DNA of 58,137 bases, taken from positions 1 through 58,137 of the forward strand of contig JAAMPI010000159.1 of assembly GCA_013054445.1 (NCBI GenBank), given 5' to 3'. The notes under the pieces were generated by a model that was not told the DNA's origin, searched no databases, and saw only the letters and a program-made list of their open reading frames with translations. Source of the DNA: Cudoniella acicularis (Eukaryota > Ascomycota > Leotiomycetes > Helotiales > Helotiaceae). Of this stretch, positions 44,452-55,318 are shown piece by piece. Positions within the stretch are counted from its first letter, which is position 1, and every line of letters begins with the position of its first letter. Both the position numbers and the translations under genes were made by a program.

Positions 44452-46939
44452 ATGTCCAAATACGTTGTATCATTGCTGGTGCTTACCAGCGCCGTCAATG
44501 CTGCCTCTCTCGGGGATGTGAAGCATGTCATCATGCTCATGATGGAAAACCGTTCCTTCCAACACGTAAGAGTCTATTGCCCGGCGAAATATTCTGCCTA
44601 CATCACCAGAGCTCCATATTCTGACCGTTGTAGTATTTCGGTACTATGTCCGGTGTTCGAGGCTTTGCCGATCCTAATGTCCAGATCAATCCAGATGGCC
44701 GCTCTGTCTGGTACCAGTAAGTTTGGGGTGCATCTCAGAGCTTTTTCCTGATGCGTGTTGGTCTACCGGTAATTCCACACCTCTGACAAAATGCCTAGGA
44801 ATGTCACCGGCGTGACCGAAGAGACTGACTGGCTTCTCCCTTACTGGCTGAACTATCTCGGCGGAGAAGAAAACTTTAATAAGAGCATGTGTCTCTGTGC
44901 CGGTGCTAACAATTGGATTCCTACCCAGCAGGCCATGAATGGTGGTTTGATGAACAAGTGGGCGCAAGTCGATACCTCCCAGTCGTGGGGCTACTTCAAA
45001 CGACAGGACATTCCGTGGCACTTCGCTCTAGCAGAGTCCTACACCATTGGAGACGCGTATCACGTATGCAGTTCAGCTTTTCCTATACGCTTCCAGCTAA
45101 TACTTTACTTAGGCTAGTATTACTTCGAATACCGATCCAAACAGATGGTACTGGCAGGTTCGTGTTTCCCTCTTTGTTATTCTGATGTGGAGCTATTATT
45201 AGTGAAAGTTCCAGCTTCTCTTGGGCACAGCTGTAGTGACGCTTACTTGAATATCCAGTCCGGCACGATCAATGTTCCTGGTGGCTTTCAGGCTCTTGGA
45301 GCCGGGGGAGTCATTTTAGATGACAACCAAGCGAATGGCAAGTCGTCGACTCTGCACTTTTTGATGTCAACGAAAGCTAAACCCTCCAGGTTGTGTGGCT
45401 GAGAACTTGGACTGCCTTCCCCTACAATGGCCCGCATACGCCCAGTATCTCGATGAAGCTGGTGTCGACTGGCGGTCATTTCAGGACTCCTACAACTGGG
45501 CTACTAATAGTGGCCTATTTTATTTTGCGGCGTTTCAACAGGCGGCCGTAAATTCCAGCTTGTACCAGCGGGGTCTCGCTTTTGATGGCGACAACAGTCT
45601 AGCGTCTTTCAAGGCTGCCGCTGCCAATGGGACCCTTCCCGAGGTCAGTTGGGTCTTTCCTCCGGGCGCCTTGCAAGAGCACCCCCCAAACACACCCAAG
45701 GACGCTTCTTGGTTTATGAATCAGATTGTTAGTGCAGCTATTAACGGCCCGAATTACAACGAAACTGTGATCCTCATTAACTATGACGGTAAGCCGAATG
45801 AGATCCATAGTTTTGTACATGAACATGAACTCTGAAATCTAACAATGAGCGAACAGAGGCCGGTGGCTGGGGTGACGCTGTCCACCCTCTGGTCTCTCCT
45901 GAAGGAACCGCGGGAGAATGGTTTGAAGACCCGTATGGAGAGTTAGGTTACACTTTCTCCGGTCCAGGTAAGCCTCTACATCCAACGCAGCCGGTAGTGG
46001 GCAGTATGTGATAATATATTATTGAGGTATTCGTATCCCTTTGTTTATAATCTCCCCGTTCACTCGCGGCGGTCATGTCTTCACGGAGCGTGCCGATCAC
46101 TCCTCGATAATTCAATTCCTTGGTAGGTTATCCCCGCCAAAATTGAACCTTATACAGCAACTAATTTAGAAAACGCAGAGGAATACCTTACTGCCAGGGG
46201 ATATCACAATGTTACCACAGGACAGCTGTCCGATTGGCGGCGAGACCACATGTCCAACCTCGTCAACGCTTTTGACTTCGAGAATGTAAGTTATCATACT
46301 CCAAAATGGAATTACACCGTCTTCTAACTGGGTAATAAACAATAGCCCGACTATAGCATCCCGGATCTTCCCGTGCCTGACTATCCCATCACAAACTCGG
46401 ATGGCGAGATTATCGGTATGTACTCTGGTTTCTGTGCCGTGGAGTGGACTGGGAGCTGTTCTGGTAGCGAATATGTCACCGGCATCCCATATGGTAACCA
46501 GACCGAGGAGAATTCGCTCGTCTACGAAGACGGTTTCAAAGGTGTGCGAGGCTATCTGGCTGAGGGCCATTACCTCGTATTCGAATCAAACGGCTACGCC
46601 CTCTCCAACCCCAACAACACCCAGAAGCAATTCGAAGCCACCCCGGCCAACGCTCCCTACAACTCTATCAATCAGCGTTGGGTCATCCACGGCATTGCTG
46701 CAGAGGGTACAACATTTAACATCACTAGCGCTGTCGACGGCCAATATATCTCGCAGCATTCCAGCCTGTCTATTTCCGTGACCGGTGCCGAAATCTATAA
46801 CATCACCTATATTGGCAGCAGCCAGTATATCTTGCAGAAAGAGAATGGTGACTATCTAAACATCCAGCCAGGCGGGAGCCTCTCTTTTGACTCGAAACCA
46901 GTCCCCTATAGCATTTACAGTGTTACCTATAATAGCTAA
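44452..46939 (+). CDS. Secreted phospholipase C (phosphoesterase family, non-haemolytic type)
   Basis: Ten exons: 44452-44565, 44634-44716, 44799-45063, 45113-45157, 45259-45337, 45390-45788, 45857-45967, 46027-46122, 46170-46285 and 46346-46939; 633 residues. Intron 5 (45338-45389) uses a GC donor (GCAAGT); only it keeps the frame (QANG-GCVAENLDCLP). Signal peptide MSKYVVSLLVLTSAVNA. Family marks: HVIMLMMENRSFQH-YFGTMSGVRGF (catalytic ENRSF), NGGLMNKWAQ, RQDIPWHFALAESYTIGDAYH, NVPGGFQALGAGG, ILINYDEAGGWGD, DPYGELGYTFSGPG, PLFIISPFTRGGHVFTERADHSS and PDYSIPDLP. It hydrolyses the phosphodiester of phosphatidylcholine-type lipids. The C-terminal 190 residues form a beta-rich extension. The metal-site segment reads GDAVHP, where relatives usually have GDHV. 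Confidence 0.92.
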
Positions 46940-47994
46940 AGTAGTTGAATTTACCCCGGTATATATACTTATTCTTCTTCAATCCTGATAATCCAAATCC
47001 TCCTAGACTATGGTGTTCTGGGTTTGGCTTCAGACGCCAAGTTAATCGTGCCAGCCCCGAATTATTCTTTAACGATGGAGGCAGTATCCGTAGACCTGCT
47101 CCAAAAATGACATCCATTGGGAAAGATCTCGACTTTCTTGCTCTTGCCGGTGACCTAGGGGAGGGCTTGGTACTGCCTTCATAATGTCCTGGTTTGACGA
47201 GAAGATCTCGTCTCCTTTCGATAAATACTTCAAGATCAATGCCCTGTAGCGGGATTTTCGGATTTTGCGCTGTAAATAACATAGACCTAGCCGTGGAGAT
47301 TACCTTTAGCCCTACAAGCTATGCCGGTGTTCTTATTAGTATAATTTTGTAAAAGGAAAGCAGTGGGCGTTAGAATTTAATTAATATTTTTTATGTTTCT
47401 TCACTCTTTTTAATCCAGTGTGTCTCTAGATAACCCTTTCAAGAAGCGAGACTAAGAGAAAAACACTTCAAAATGCTCAAATGACCACAAAAGAATTTTG
47501 CAACTAATTAAGCTAAACATCTAGAAGATTCTTGAAAGAAACGGCGCGCTGAATGCTCTAACAATACCAAAGCGGAAGTTCGTTTACCTTTGAAGTGTTT
47601 TCTCGCAAAACTACGCGATTGACCAAATTGGGGACCTGGGGTGAATGAAAGCCTCTCATTGAGAGGTAGAAATCCACTATGCTATCATCCAATCTAATAT
47701 CTAGAAAAATCTTAATAAACTACTGGGTTACGTATATTTAGACTACAAGAATTTCGGTAGAATGAAGTTGATTGGACTGGATCTTGAAGATACTTCCTCT
47801 CCTACAACCATATAATTTAGTTCTTTCTCACCTCACTGGATTTCCAGTTAATTAAGACTTTACTACATTCTTATCTATGCTTTGAAATTCAATTATCAAG
47901 AAGGGATCTTACCGTTTCGAAAAGGACTATCCTTGCGACCCATTCAAAAGAAACTGTTAAGTGAAACAGGCCATTCCAATGCCTCGTCTGCATC
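46940..47994. other. Intergenic, one MITE-like repeat
   Basis: 3' ends of two convergent genes. Apart from the inverted AACACTTCAAA pair at 47462-47599 nothing is recognised. Confidence 0.5.
47462..47599. repeat. Candidate MITE with AACACTTCAAA terminal inverted repeats
   Basis: AACACTTCAAA (47462-47472) and TTTGAAGTGTT (47589-47599) bound 138 bp, the same size and ends as the segment at 1596-1735. The outer right flank (GCAAAACTACGCGATTGACC) aligns with that of the first copy, so the repeat ends extend outward. Confidence 0.5.
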
Positions 47995-49074
47995 TCAACC
48001 GGGAATCGAACCCAAGTTTCCACTGATGAATACCACAAGCACAGCTGCATACCTGCTTCTGATCAGTCTATACTTTTTATCTCAGAATGGTACCAACGCT
48101 GATGTAGATGCAAAAAGTTCGGCTCTTCCAGCATTCGACATTGTATTGACAGCCACCGCGAACAAAATGGTAAACAAGCACAATAGGCCCAACCGCATGT
48201 TATTAGTGGTCGCAAAATATAGTGTAACAATTGAGACGACAAGAAGCACTGCTGTTACGAAGATGCTTAAAACCGCCACAGCCTGATCTAGCTTCTTCTT
48301 AGAGAATATAGCGATCGACTCGTCTACGTGGAAATTCTATTGAAATTGAGCACGAATCACAGAAAATGCAAGTTTGCTAGAAAGTGACGTACCAAACAGA
48401 GCATTCTTAGATATGGCAAGTATACAAATTTCGTCAACCAGTCGCCTTCAAATGCCGGATGAAGAGCCACAAGATCGCTCTCGTCGTCCAGCCGAGTAGC
48501 ACCTGAGCCTGGCGCAAAGGAAGGGGCAGAACGGCCATTTGGTCCCTCTGACTGTCCGTTAAGCCAGCATTTGAGTGCCTCGATGGTCTGCGGCATTGGC
48601 TTCTCCATTCGTGAAACTTTTTCCTGAAGCACCAAAGCCTCCCCTGGGCCCGTGTTAAGAAACAATCTCTGAGTTGACTGATATTTGATGAGGCTTACGA
48701 TATTCCTTGAGAACAACTCGAATTTTATGTATCAACTCAATTCTCTGTCTTTGACGTGGGTCACTATTCATTTTTCTCCAAGATCGGAAGCATTGATGCG
48801 TATCTGGATCCGGTTGCCCCTGAAACCCTCGGAAGTCTCGAGCATCCATTTCATCTTGAAGTCGCTGTAATTCAAAGAGTTCCGCTTCAAGATAAAGGAT
48901 GTTGCGAGCCGCAAGGCGATTAAATGCCGGGTACATCGAAAAGGAGTGGTCAGGCTCCGAGGCGATTAGTTCCGCAACTGATGGAAAACCATTAATGAAG
49001 TCTCGCCGATTAGTTGTTTGTCCAAGCTCTATATCCTGGTCCTTTTGTCTCCTGACTTTCAAAAATCCAAACAT
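47995..49074 (-). CDS. DUF6594-family membrane protein
   Basis: Four exons on the minus strand: 49074-48699, 48643-48393, 48336-48098 and 48052-47995; 307 residues. Introns start GTAAGC, GTACGT and GTTGGT. Family marks: GFPSVAELIASEPDHSFSMY, FNRLAARNILYLEAELFELQ, RQRIELIHKIRVVLKEY, REALVLQEKVSRMEKP, DDESDLVALHP, ESIAIFSKKKLDQAV, then two to three TM helices (LSIFVTAVLLVVSIVTLYF, LGLLCLFTILFAVAV and AAVLVVFISGNLG). This is the DUF6594 layout: an N-terminal helical part followed by C-terminal transmembrane helices, widespread and expanded in filamentous ascomycetes, with unknown function. The stop follows a short SIPG tail. Divergently transcribed from the protease-like gene at 49422. Confidence 0.87.
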
Positions 49075-49421
49075 TGCTCGGGAAATCCTTCTTTGACCTG
49101 CTTTATGAGTAACTGACGGGGCGGTCTAAAAGAGCCAAAAACCAAGAACCAAAAGCCTTAAGGCTGGCCTGGCGATTTTACACCGAACGGCGCACGTGGT
49201 TATAGTGAGGCGAGCTGTATTGAACCATGGTGCATATGCAAGGCAGATTCTATGCCACGTCAGACTGCGATCGCTGCGCCTCCTGTATCATAATATATTT
49301 TCTTTGGGTCTACTCTCAAGAATCGAGTCAACACTATGCAAACAATTTCTGTGGTTAGTCTCTGAGAAAAAGGTTCGGAATTCTGAACACGCATTTCTCC
49401 GAGGTTTCACTTCAACGCACT
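49075..49421. promoter_or_regulatory. Shared divergent promoter region
   Basis: 347 bases separate the start of the DUF6594 gene (minus) from the start of the retropepsin-like gene (plus), so both promoters must lie here. No TATA box of strong match was seen. Confidence 0.4.
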
Positions 49422-50759
49422 ATGGTCGACTTCAGTGGGTGGTGGTTTTGCAGCAATTGTGGGAGAGAAGTCATTCCTGACCTCAATGGAGACAACTGCC
49501 CCGACTGTAGTCATATGAAGTGCTCTGAGTGCTTTGAATTCGACGCCGTGTCGCACCCTCCAGTACCCTCAGTGGATTTTCAGGCGCCAAGATATTTTAG
49601 AGCTGGAAATAAGAGTCTGGAAATTTTTCTCAACAGCAAATTCACGAATGCGTGTGCCGACACCGGAAGCCAAGTTAATTGTATCAGCGAAGCCTATGCT
49701 AATGCACTGGGAATCATAATTACCAACGTTTCAAATATCTTCAAGCTTCCTATCGGCGGACGAAAGCTCATGTCAATCGGCACAACTACTATATCGTGTC
49801 GTTTTCCCACTCGTCCTGAGATGAGGACGGTACAAAATTTCTTTGTCTTCTCTCGCCTCGCTTGCAATGTCATATTCGGACTTGGATTCCTAAGAAACAC
49901 TCGAACCCTAGATCTTCATACTCATCGCTTGCGAGACGTTGAATCCTCCAAAAACAAACAGACAATCAACTCGATTGGCACTGTTAGTGATAGGATATCT
50001 TGCCGATTAAATGGAACGCAGTTTTGGGCATTGCCAGACACCGGTGCCACGATAAATCTCATTTCATCACGTTGCGCCCAAGAACTCGGCTACCTCAAAC
50101 AACAAAGAAATCAAGGCATAGTGGGCATTGAGGATATACCACCATGCGCTATTCAATTTGTCGACGGGTCTGCGTCCATTAGTACCCTTGTTGTCGATTT
50201 GAGAATTTCTTTTCAAATAGACCTAACTGTATTGAGCTCCGTCGCACCCATCCAGTTAGACGACCCGAACAAGAAAAGTACCTCTCCTCGTCAACCTTCC
50301 TCGTTGCCCATGTTGGCAACATTACTCGAGCCTTTCTATGTTCTAGACGATCTGGACCTGGAAGTTGTACTCAGTGGCTCACTCCTCCATTCTGTCAACG
50401 CTTATGTCAACTATGCCAGGAATTTTCGAACAGTCGAGACGAGCGACACTCCTTCTATAGCTTGGGGTGCGAAGAAAAAGGCTGGGGAGGGAAGCACACG
50501 GCTTAGAGCACCTGTTCCCGATGATGCCAGGTTTTGCGACGAAATGACCCTGGTAATGGATGAGCTGGAATGGAAGATAAATAGGATAGAAGAGGAGTAT
50601 AACCTTTTGGAGATTGATGAAACCACAAAGGCAGCACGGTTGGAGCAAGCCCAGCAGTGTTACTGTAGTTGGTTGAAGGATCATCGCGAGAATGTTGAGA
50701 GATTGTTTGGAAGAGATTGGTATTTACAAAAGGTCCCACAGGAGCTTGGAGAGGCGTAA
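49422..50759 (+). CDS. Zinc-ribbon protein with two retropepsin-like (DTG) aspartyl protease domains
   Basis: Intronless, 445 residues, no signal peptide. N-terminal Cys cluster WFCSNCG...NCPDCSHMKCSEC (about 9-37) is zinc-ribbon-like. Two retropepsin-like domains follow: the first with ACADTGSQVNCIS (DTG at 80-82) and its closing strand NVIFGLGFLRNT (about 149-160); the second with WALPDTGATINLIS (DTG at 206-208). Retropepsins have one DTG per subunit and dimerise; here both lie in one chain, 126 residues apart, as in a fused dimer. A charged coiled-coil-like helix (MDELEWKINRIEEEYNLLE) is near the C-terminus. No reverse transcriptase, integrase or gag is nearby, so this looks like a host gene or domesticated retroelement protease. 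Substrate unknown. Confidence 0.8.
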   Translation: MVDFSGWWFCSNCGREVIPDLNGDNCPDCSHMKCSECFEFDAVSHPPVPSVDFQAPRYFRAGNKSLEIFLNSKFTNACADTGSQVNCISEAYANALGIIITNVSNIFKLPIGGRKLMSIGTTTISCRFPTRPEMRTVQNFFVFSRLACNVIFGLGFLRNTRTLDLHTHRLRDVESSKNKQTINSIGTVSDRISCRLNGTQFWALPDTGATINLISSRCAQELGYLKQQRNQGIVGIEDIPPCAIQFVDGSASISTLVVDLRISFQIDLTVLSSVAPIQLDDPNKKSTSPRQPSSLPMLATLLEPFYVLDDLDLEVVLSGSLLHSVNAYVNYARNFRTVETSDTPSIAWGAKKKAGEGSTRLRAPVPDDARFCDEMTLVMDELEWKINRIEEEYNLLEIDETTKAARLEQAQQCYCSWLKDHRENVERLFGRDWYLQKVPQELGEA

Positions 50760-52020
50760 CACGGGAATGGCACGCCTTCATCTCAATGTGGGCAACATAA
50801 TGGAAATTAACAGAGATTCATTTGTATCACAAACTCAAGTGGTTAGATTGAAATTCCTGGCTAAAGCTCATTATCCCTTTTCATAAAACGAGAATAGAGT
50901 ATATATATCCGCAGCTATCCCGACTGTTTCCAACCACGACTCCACTATCGATATTACGAGCCTCAGCGCCCATATGTCTCAAAAAAAAGTTCTGCGCATC
51001 CATCTTGGTGCTGTAGTCATGCTTTTTCATAGATATGTTCCAATCATTGGTGTCGTCGGTAGCTGCTTGGCGCAATGTGCAGGTGGAAGTAGGTTTTGCG
51101 CACTCGGGGAGGCCGATGAGAGGAAAGGAGGCTTTTCCCAACCAAACTCTGTACCACCCGGTTTGTAGACGGCAAGTTTTTGCGCAACTGAAAATCGGAT
51201 CGGCGATTCGGCAGTGAAAAAGGAGGAAGGTGTTGGGTCGGTTGCGTGGTGTCAGATTGCTTGGCCATCGAGTTTTTGCGCGGTCGGAGAGGCTTGTGTT
51301 AACTGAGTTCTGTCTTGGAAATAGGGGTTGGCGAATACGTGTAACAAGGTGATGAATATATACAAATGTAACAACATCAATTTCTGATGATTATGAATAT
51401 TATTAGGTACATGAAACCATATATAGTGCATAAATGTGCACATTTATACAGTAATATTTCACAAATATATCTACCCAAATCTCTCCTTTAAAGGCCATTA
51501 TCATGTATATATGTATACATAATTATCCAATAAAAAGTTATGCTTATAATATTGGATATATGAATAGGATAATAATAAGTTTGTAAAAAGATCGGGGACA
51601 ATCGGTCTGCGGGAACGGGAGTCCTTGCTCACCGGCCGTGTAAGACAAAACCGGCCGTGCAAGACGGAACCAGCCGTTGAACCTCGTCTACTCGTTTTTG
51701 CGTGGTTGAAGCCCCCGAAAGGGGCGTCGGGTGTCTTTCAGTAACATTAGAAACGGCTGAAGACAAGCCACAAAACGACGCGCAAAAACAAGGGTTGCTT
51801 CTTGCTTTACCCATGCACCCCAAGCCAAGCGGAGCGAACCAATTGCTCTACCCCGCACTACGTATATCTGCAGACTCCACCTTCCTCGAAATCCATAACC
51901 TTGCTTCCATCTATCCTCTTTCACACCTCCCCCTACTACTGATGCAATTATCCGCCGTCGTTACCCACACTACATTCGGAAACAGAAGATCCCAACTACC
52001 GAAATTCTCAGCCTTATGTG
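50760..52020. other. Intergenic, no gene seen
   Basis: AT-rich centre (51300-51580). A three-copy 19-bp tandem repeat lies at 51632-51688. A 148-codon ORF at 51702-52148 has no motif and its right end overlaps the first exon of the next gene in another frame. Confidence 0.5.
51632..51688. repeat. 19-bp tandem repeat, three copies
   Basis: CCGGCCGTGTAAGACAAAA, CCGGCCGTGCAAGACGGAA and CCAGCCGTTGAACC... follow each other at 51632, 51651 and 51670 with exact 19-base period; the third copy is degenerate. Confidence 0.65.
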
Positions 52021-54786
52021 ATGGCAGGAAAAAGTTCTGGAGGAAGGCCTCAAAATGCCTGGACAAACTCTCGGCGCAGAAAACTTGCAAGACTCTACAC
52101 TTTGACAGACTTGAGCACCGCGGAAATTCAAGAGGTATTGAGGTCTGATGGATTCAACCCGAAGTAAGGAACTTTCACACAACTATCGTACGAATCTGAC
52201 CATGATAACCCTCCTCTAGGTCGCGAGATATACAAAAGAAACTTCGGTCTCTCTTTCACAAGGATTACATCAAAAACTATAGGGCTTATCGTCCCCAGAA
52301 TGAGGAACAGATGAAAATACGGTCTTCAGTAATTCAAAGAATCAAAAGAAATCGCGTGTCAAAAACTAGACGATTCTCTCAAACGCATGCACAAGCACGA
52401 CCTAAAGGAATCGCTTCTCGTCCAAATAGCTCAGCAGCAGGGACATTTGAAGGTCCCGCCAACGCCTTTCGAAACTACTCATCTCCAGACGTGCCGTTAT
52501 GGCTACCGCGAGATGGCAGATCACCGGACTCACAGGTCGTCAATTCTTTCCGACTAATGCTAGATGGGTCAGAGCTCGCGACTCAATTGCCATCCTGCGA
52601 CCAGGATCAGAGCCATTTCCATAAATGTTGTGCGACCTGCGGAAATCGATTTAGACAGTGCCCTATTGAAGGTGAATGCCTCCAAACCTTTTCTTGCGGG
52701 CATTCCTTCCATGCAGCCTGTCTGCTCCCAGATCATTTCATAGCAGGCTCTTCGACTGATCTACGCATTTGTATGGTCTGTAGCCTGAAATCACGATCTA
52801 AATTGGGCGGAGTAGCCCCAATCGAATCTGATAATGTCTAAATTCATATTAAACCTCATTGTTCTGTGCGTTTAGAACTGACTTTTGATTGCAGGAGGCC
52901 AGGCTCTTAATAATGGAATATGCATGCCATTAAATACAAGCGTTTCCACACCCGTGAACGGGCAGCTTTGCCAAGACAGACGGCAGCATGAAGATAGAAA
53001 CAGAACTCATATCGAGGAATACCACAGTAACACAGAACATTTCACCGACTGTGGAGTCCGACTGCCCGATATTGTAAATAAGCCGATTGATATATTTCCC
53101 CGGCCACCAACTTCAACTGGGGCACCATCAGAGCCTGGCGTGCCAACACCGAGTCAATCCCTAACGGAAAATCTCACCCACAGCATTGCGACCCTTTCTC
53201 GTCAATTATCAACACGATTGCCAACCCATATCCAGCACGTTTACTCGGTGTTGCGCTGCTCGTTCACGGATTCTAGCAGATCGAGTTTTTCAACAGGACG
53301 GATTTCAATTTCTTCCTGGCGGTCAAGCCGGATTTCCCTGAGTTCGGCGAAGCCGAAGTTCTCTAAAGCATCAAATCCAAATCAAACTCCACAAATCTCA
53401 CCCCTCTACCAAGCCAGAGGAAATTTGATTGATTCAAAGACACAGGTGATTGAAAGAGTGAAGGAGTTCTTCTCGAAAGGTGAACGAGACATTTGGAAAG
53501 AGGTATTGGAACCCATCCCCATTTTGCAACGGCCTCCGCGACCCTCCTCTGTCGGGTCTGGGGAGAAATCTCTCATCCATAGATCATGTTGCTCCTTGGC
53601 TGATCGACCTAATGTCTGTTGTTACTATTGCGGCTTTGCTCCAACTCACGCTTGGGCGAGGAGTGGCTCCGACTGGAACACATTCCCTCTTATTTGGGAT
53701 ATTAATCAAAGTGACCATTTTGGAAACACGTCACTCCATTTTGCTGCCGCTTCTGGAAAAGCAAGTCTGGCGTCGATATTAGCTATGTTTGACAAGGGTG
53801 CCAACTGCAAGGCAAAAAACACCTCAGGGGAAACTTTTCTACACGTTTTAAACCTATCAAATTTCAGTGTGGCGAACGACGAAGGCATTGTTGAATACAT
53901 CTTGCTTCTTAGGCGACTCAAAGATGTTGGGTATCCATTCTCAGCTCAGAATTGCCACGGCCAAAGTGTTGCACACATCACGCTAAAAAATTGGGATGAT
54001 GCTTTTTCAAAACTTGGATTACTTCGCCAAAACACGCTAACATCGAACCCCATTGAGGCACTTCAATTGATGAATGCTAATATAAATGCTTTGGACAATT
54101 ATGGAAACTGTCCAGGAGATTTTTGGAGGTGGTACAAGGGTGTCGCACGCTCGTACGTGCATAATATCACTGACGAGCTAGGGTACTCGATGAATATGCC
54201 ATCGCTATTTCCAAAACCCCCGCAAGGATTCTTGAGCTTTCGAGAAACTTTATCTTCGCCGTCTTGGAAAGCTACCACTTGGTTGGAATACTTCAACAGG
54301 CCCGAATATCTCTCATGGGTCGACATGCATGGTGATACACCACTCACTGCGGTTTTGAAGTGGCGAGATGAGGATGAAGAACTTGAAATCAAAAATAGCA
54401 TTCTTCAGCTCATATCTAAAGGCGCAATGGTAGATCTGCGCGATAGGAAGGGAAATACTGCTCTTGCAATTGCAGCTCTGCGAGGGTCAAGGCCGTCGGT
54501 TCAAGCACTTCTCGACTCTGGTGCTCAACCCAATAGCAGGAATTATCAACAAGTCGGTATCATTTCTCGAGCTTTGAAGAGGATGAGTCTCGCACAACGC
54601 GAGGGCAAGGATGAATGCTACGCCAGAATCATGAGCTGTATAAACTTGCTTGTAGAGCACGGGGCAAAATTGGAGCCAACAGAGCGTGATGAATGGTTGC
54701 TGGCCTCTGCGCGGAACATTGACATATCTATTGGCGAGGTCAAAAATCCCTCGGCTGCAGAATACGGGAAATTTCGCTTCTCGTAA
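52021..54786 (+). CDS. RING-H2-type zinc finger plus ankyrin-repeat protein
   Basis: Likely exons 52021-52163, 52220-52835 and 52903-54786, about 880 residues. Intron 1 (GTAAGG...CTAG) is clear. The second junction is inferred: exon 2 otherwise stops at 52839, exon 3 has no nearby ATG, and GTCTAA (weak donor) to GGCCAG keeps frame. Domains: basic N-terminus; RING-H2-like cluster at about 183-236 (CCATCG...CLQTFSCGHSFHAACLL...CMVC); Ser/Pro linker; ankyrin repeats at about 520-565 (DHFGNTSLHFAAASGKASL) and about 725-835 (DMHGDTPLTAVLKW, DRKGNTALAIAALRGSR, LLDSGAQPNSR, LLVEHGAKL). A RING suggests E3 ubiquitin-ligase activity, with ankyrins as substrate adaptors (inference). The C-terminus may extend by splicing at GTAATA (54782), since coding-like sequence and a good intron follow. 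If the weak donor is wrong, this is two adjacent genes. Confidence 0.7.
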
Positions 54787-55318
54787 TATCAAAATCGTAT
54801 CCTACTATTCTGACGTATCGAGGTGGAATATTTCTTGAATACAACCAAGCAAAGGCAAATTGCAAAACAAAGCTTCGTACGTTATTCGGGACTATCGAAA
54901 TGTAAGTTATTTGACTTACTGTCTATATGTAATTTAGGCTTCAACGTTCGAAGTTCAATCATCAACGAGGAACTACCGCAAGAACAAAAAGTGAGGAAGA
55001 TCACATCAGCACCACACGGCACAATCGCAATACAAAAAAAAGAGAAAGAGAATGCCTTGTTGGCTCCAAAGAACTGGATTTGTTGTACAGAAGCGTCGAG
55101 TCTCCATTCATAAGATGTGAGGAGGACAACGCAATACCCTGTTTTCCTAATTTGGAGAACGATGTGAAGAGTATCCCTCCTATGGTGCGCCGCTGCACCG
55201 AAAATGCCTAATCGTGAGTTGCTTGTTTACATCTCTGGTACTGAGGGAAGCACCGTGCCAACACCCTCAGCAAATTGCATTCCCGTCCTTCCCTTCCCTC
55301 GTCTCTCTACTTTCTCAC
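54787..55318. other. Unresolved stretch, possible 3' exons of the ankyrin gene
   Basis: A strong intron-like sequence (GTAAGT at 54901 to TTTAG at about 54936) and an open frame to 55111 suggest transcribed sequence, but neither a start nor a domain is visible. Confidence 0.3.

Noticed and set aside
27064..46939. Secondary-metabolite cluster built on the FAD monooxygenase, Zn2Cys6 regulator, transporter and multicopper oxidase
   Set aside because: No polyketide, NRPS, terpene or RiPP backbone gene, large gaps with TE DNA, and the transporter is a sulfite pump.
47995..48030. Perfect tRNA B-box-like sequence GGGTTCGATTCCCGG on the minus strand
   Set aside because: It lies at the coding 3' end of the DUF6594 gene. 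No A box at the right distance and no matching acceptor stem for a normal-length tRNA.
51702..52148. 148-codon plus-strand ORF
   Set aside because: Right end overlaps the first exon of the RING-ankyrin gene in another frame and has no protein-like features.
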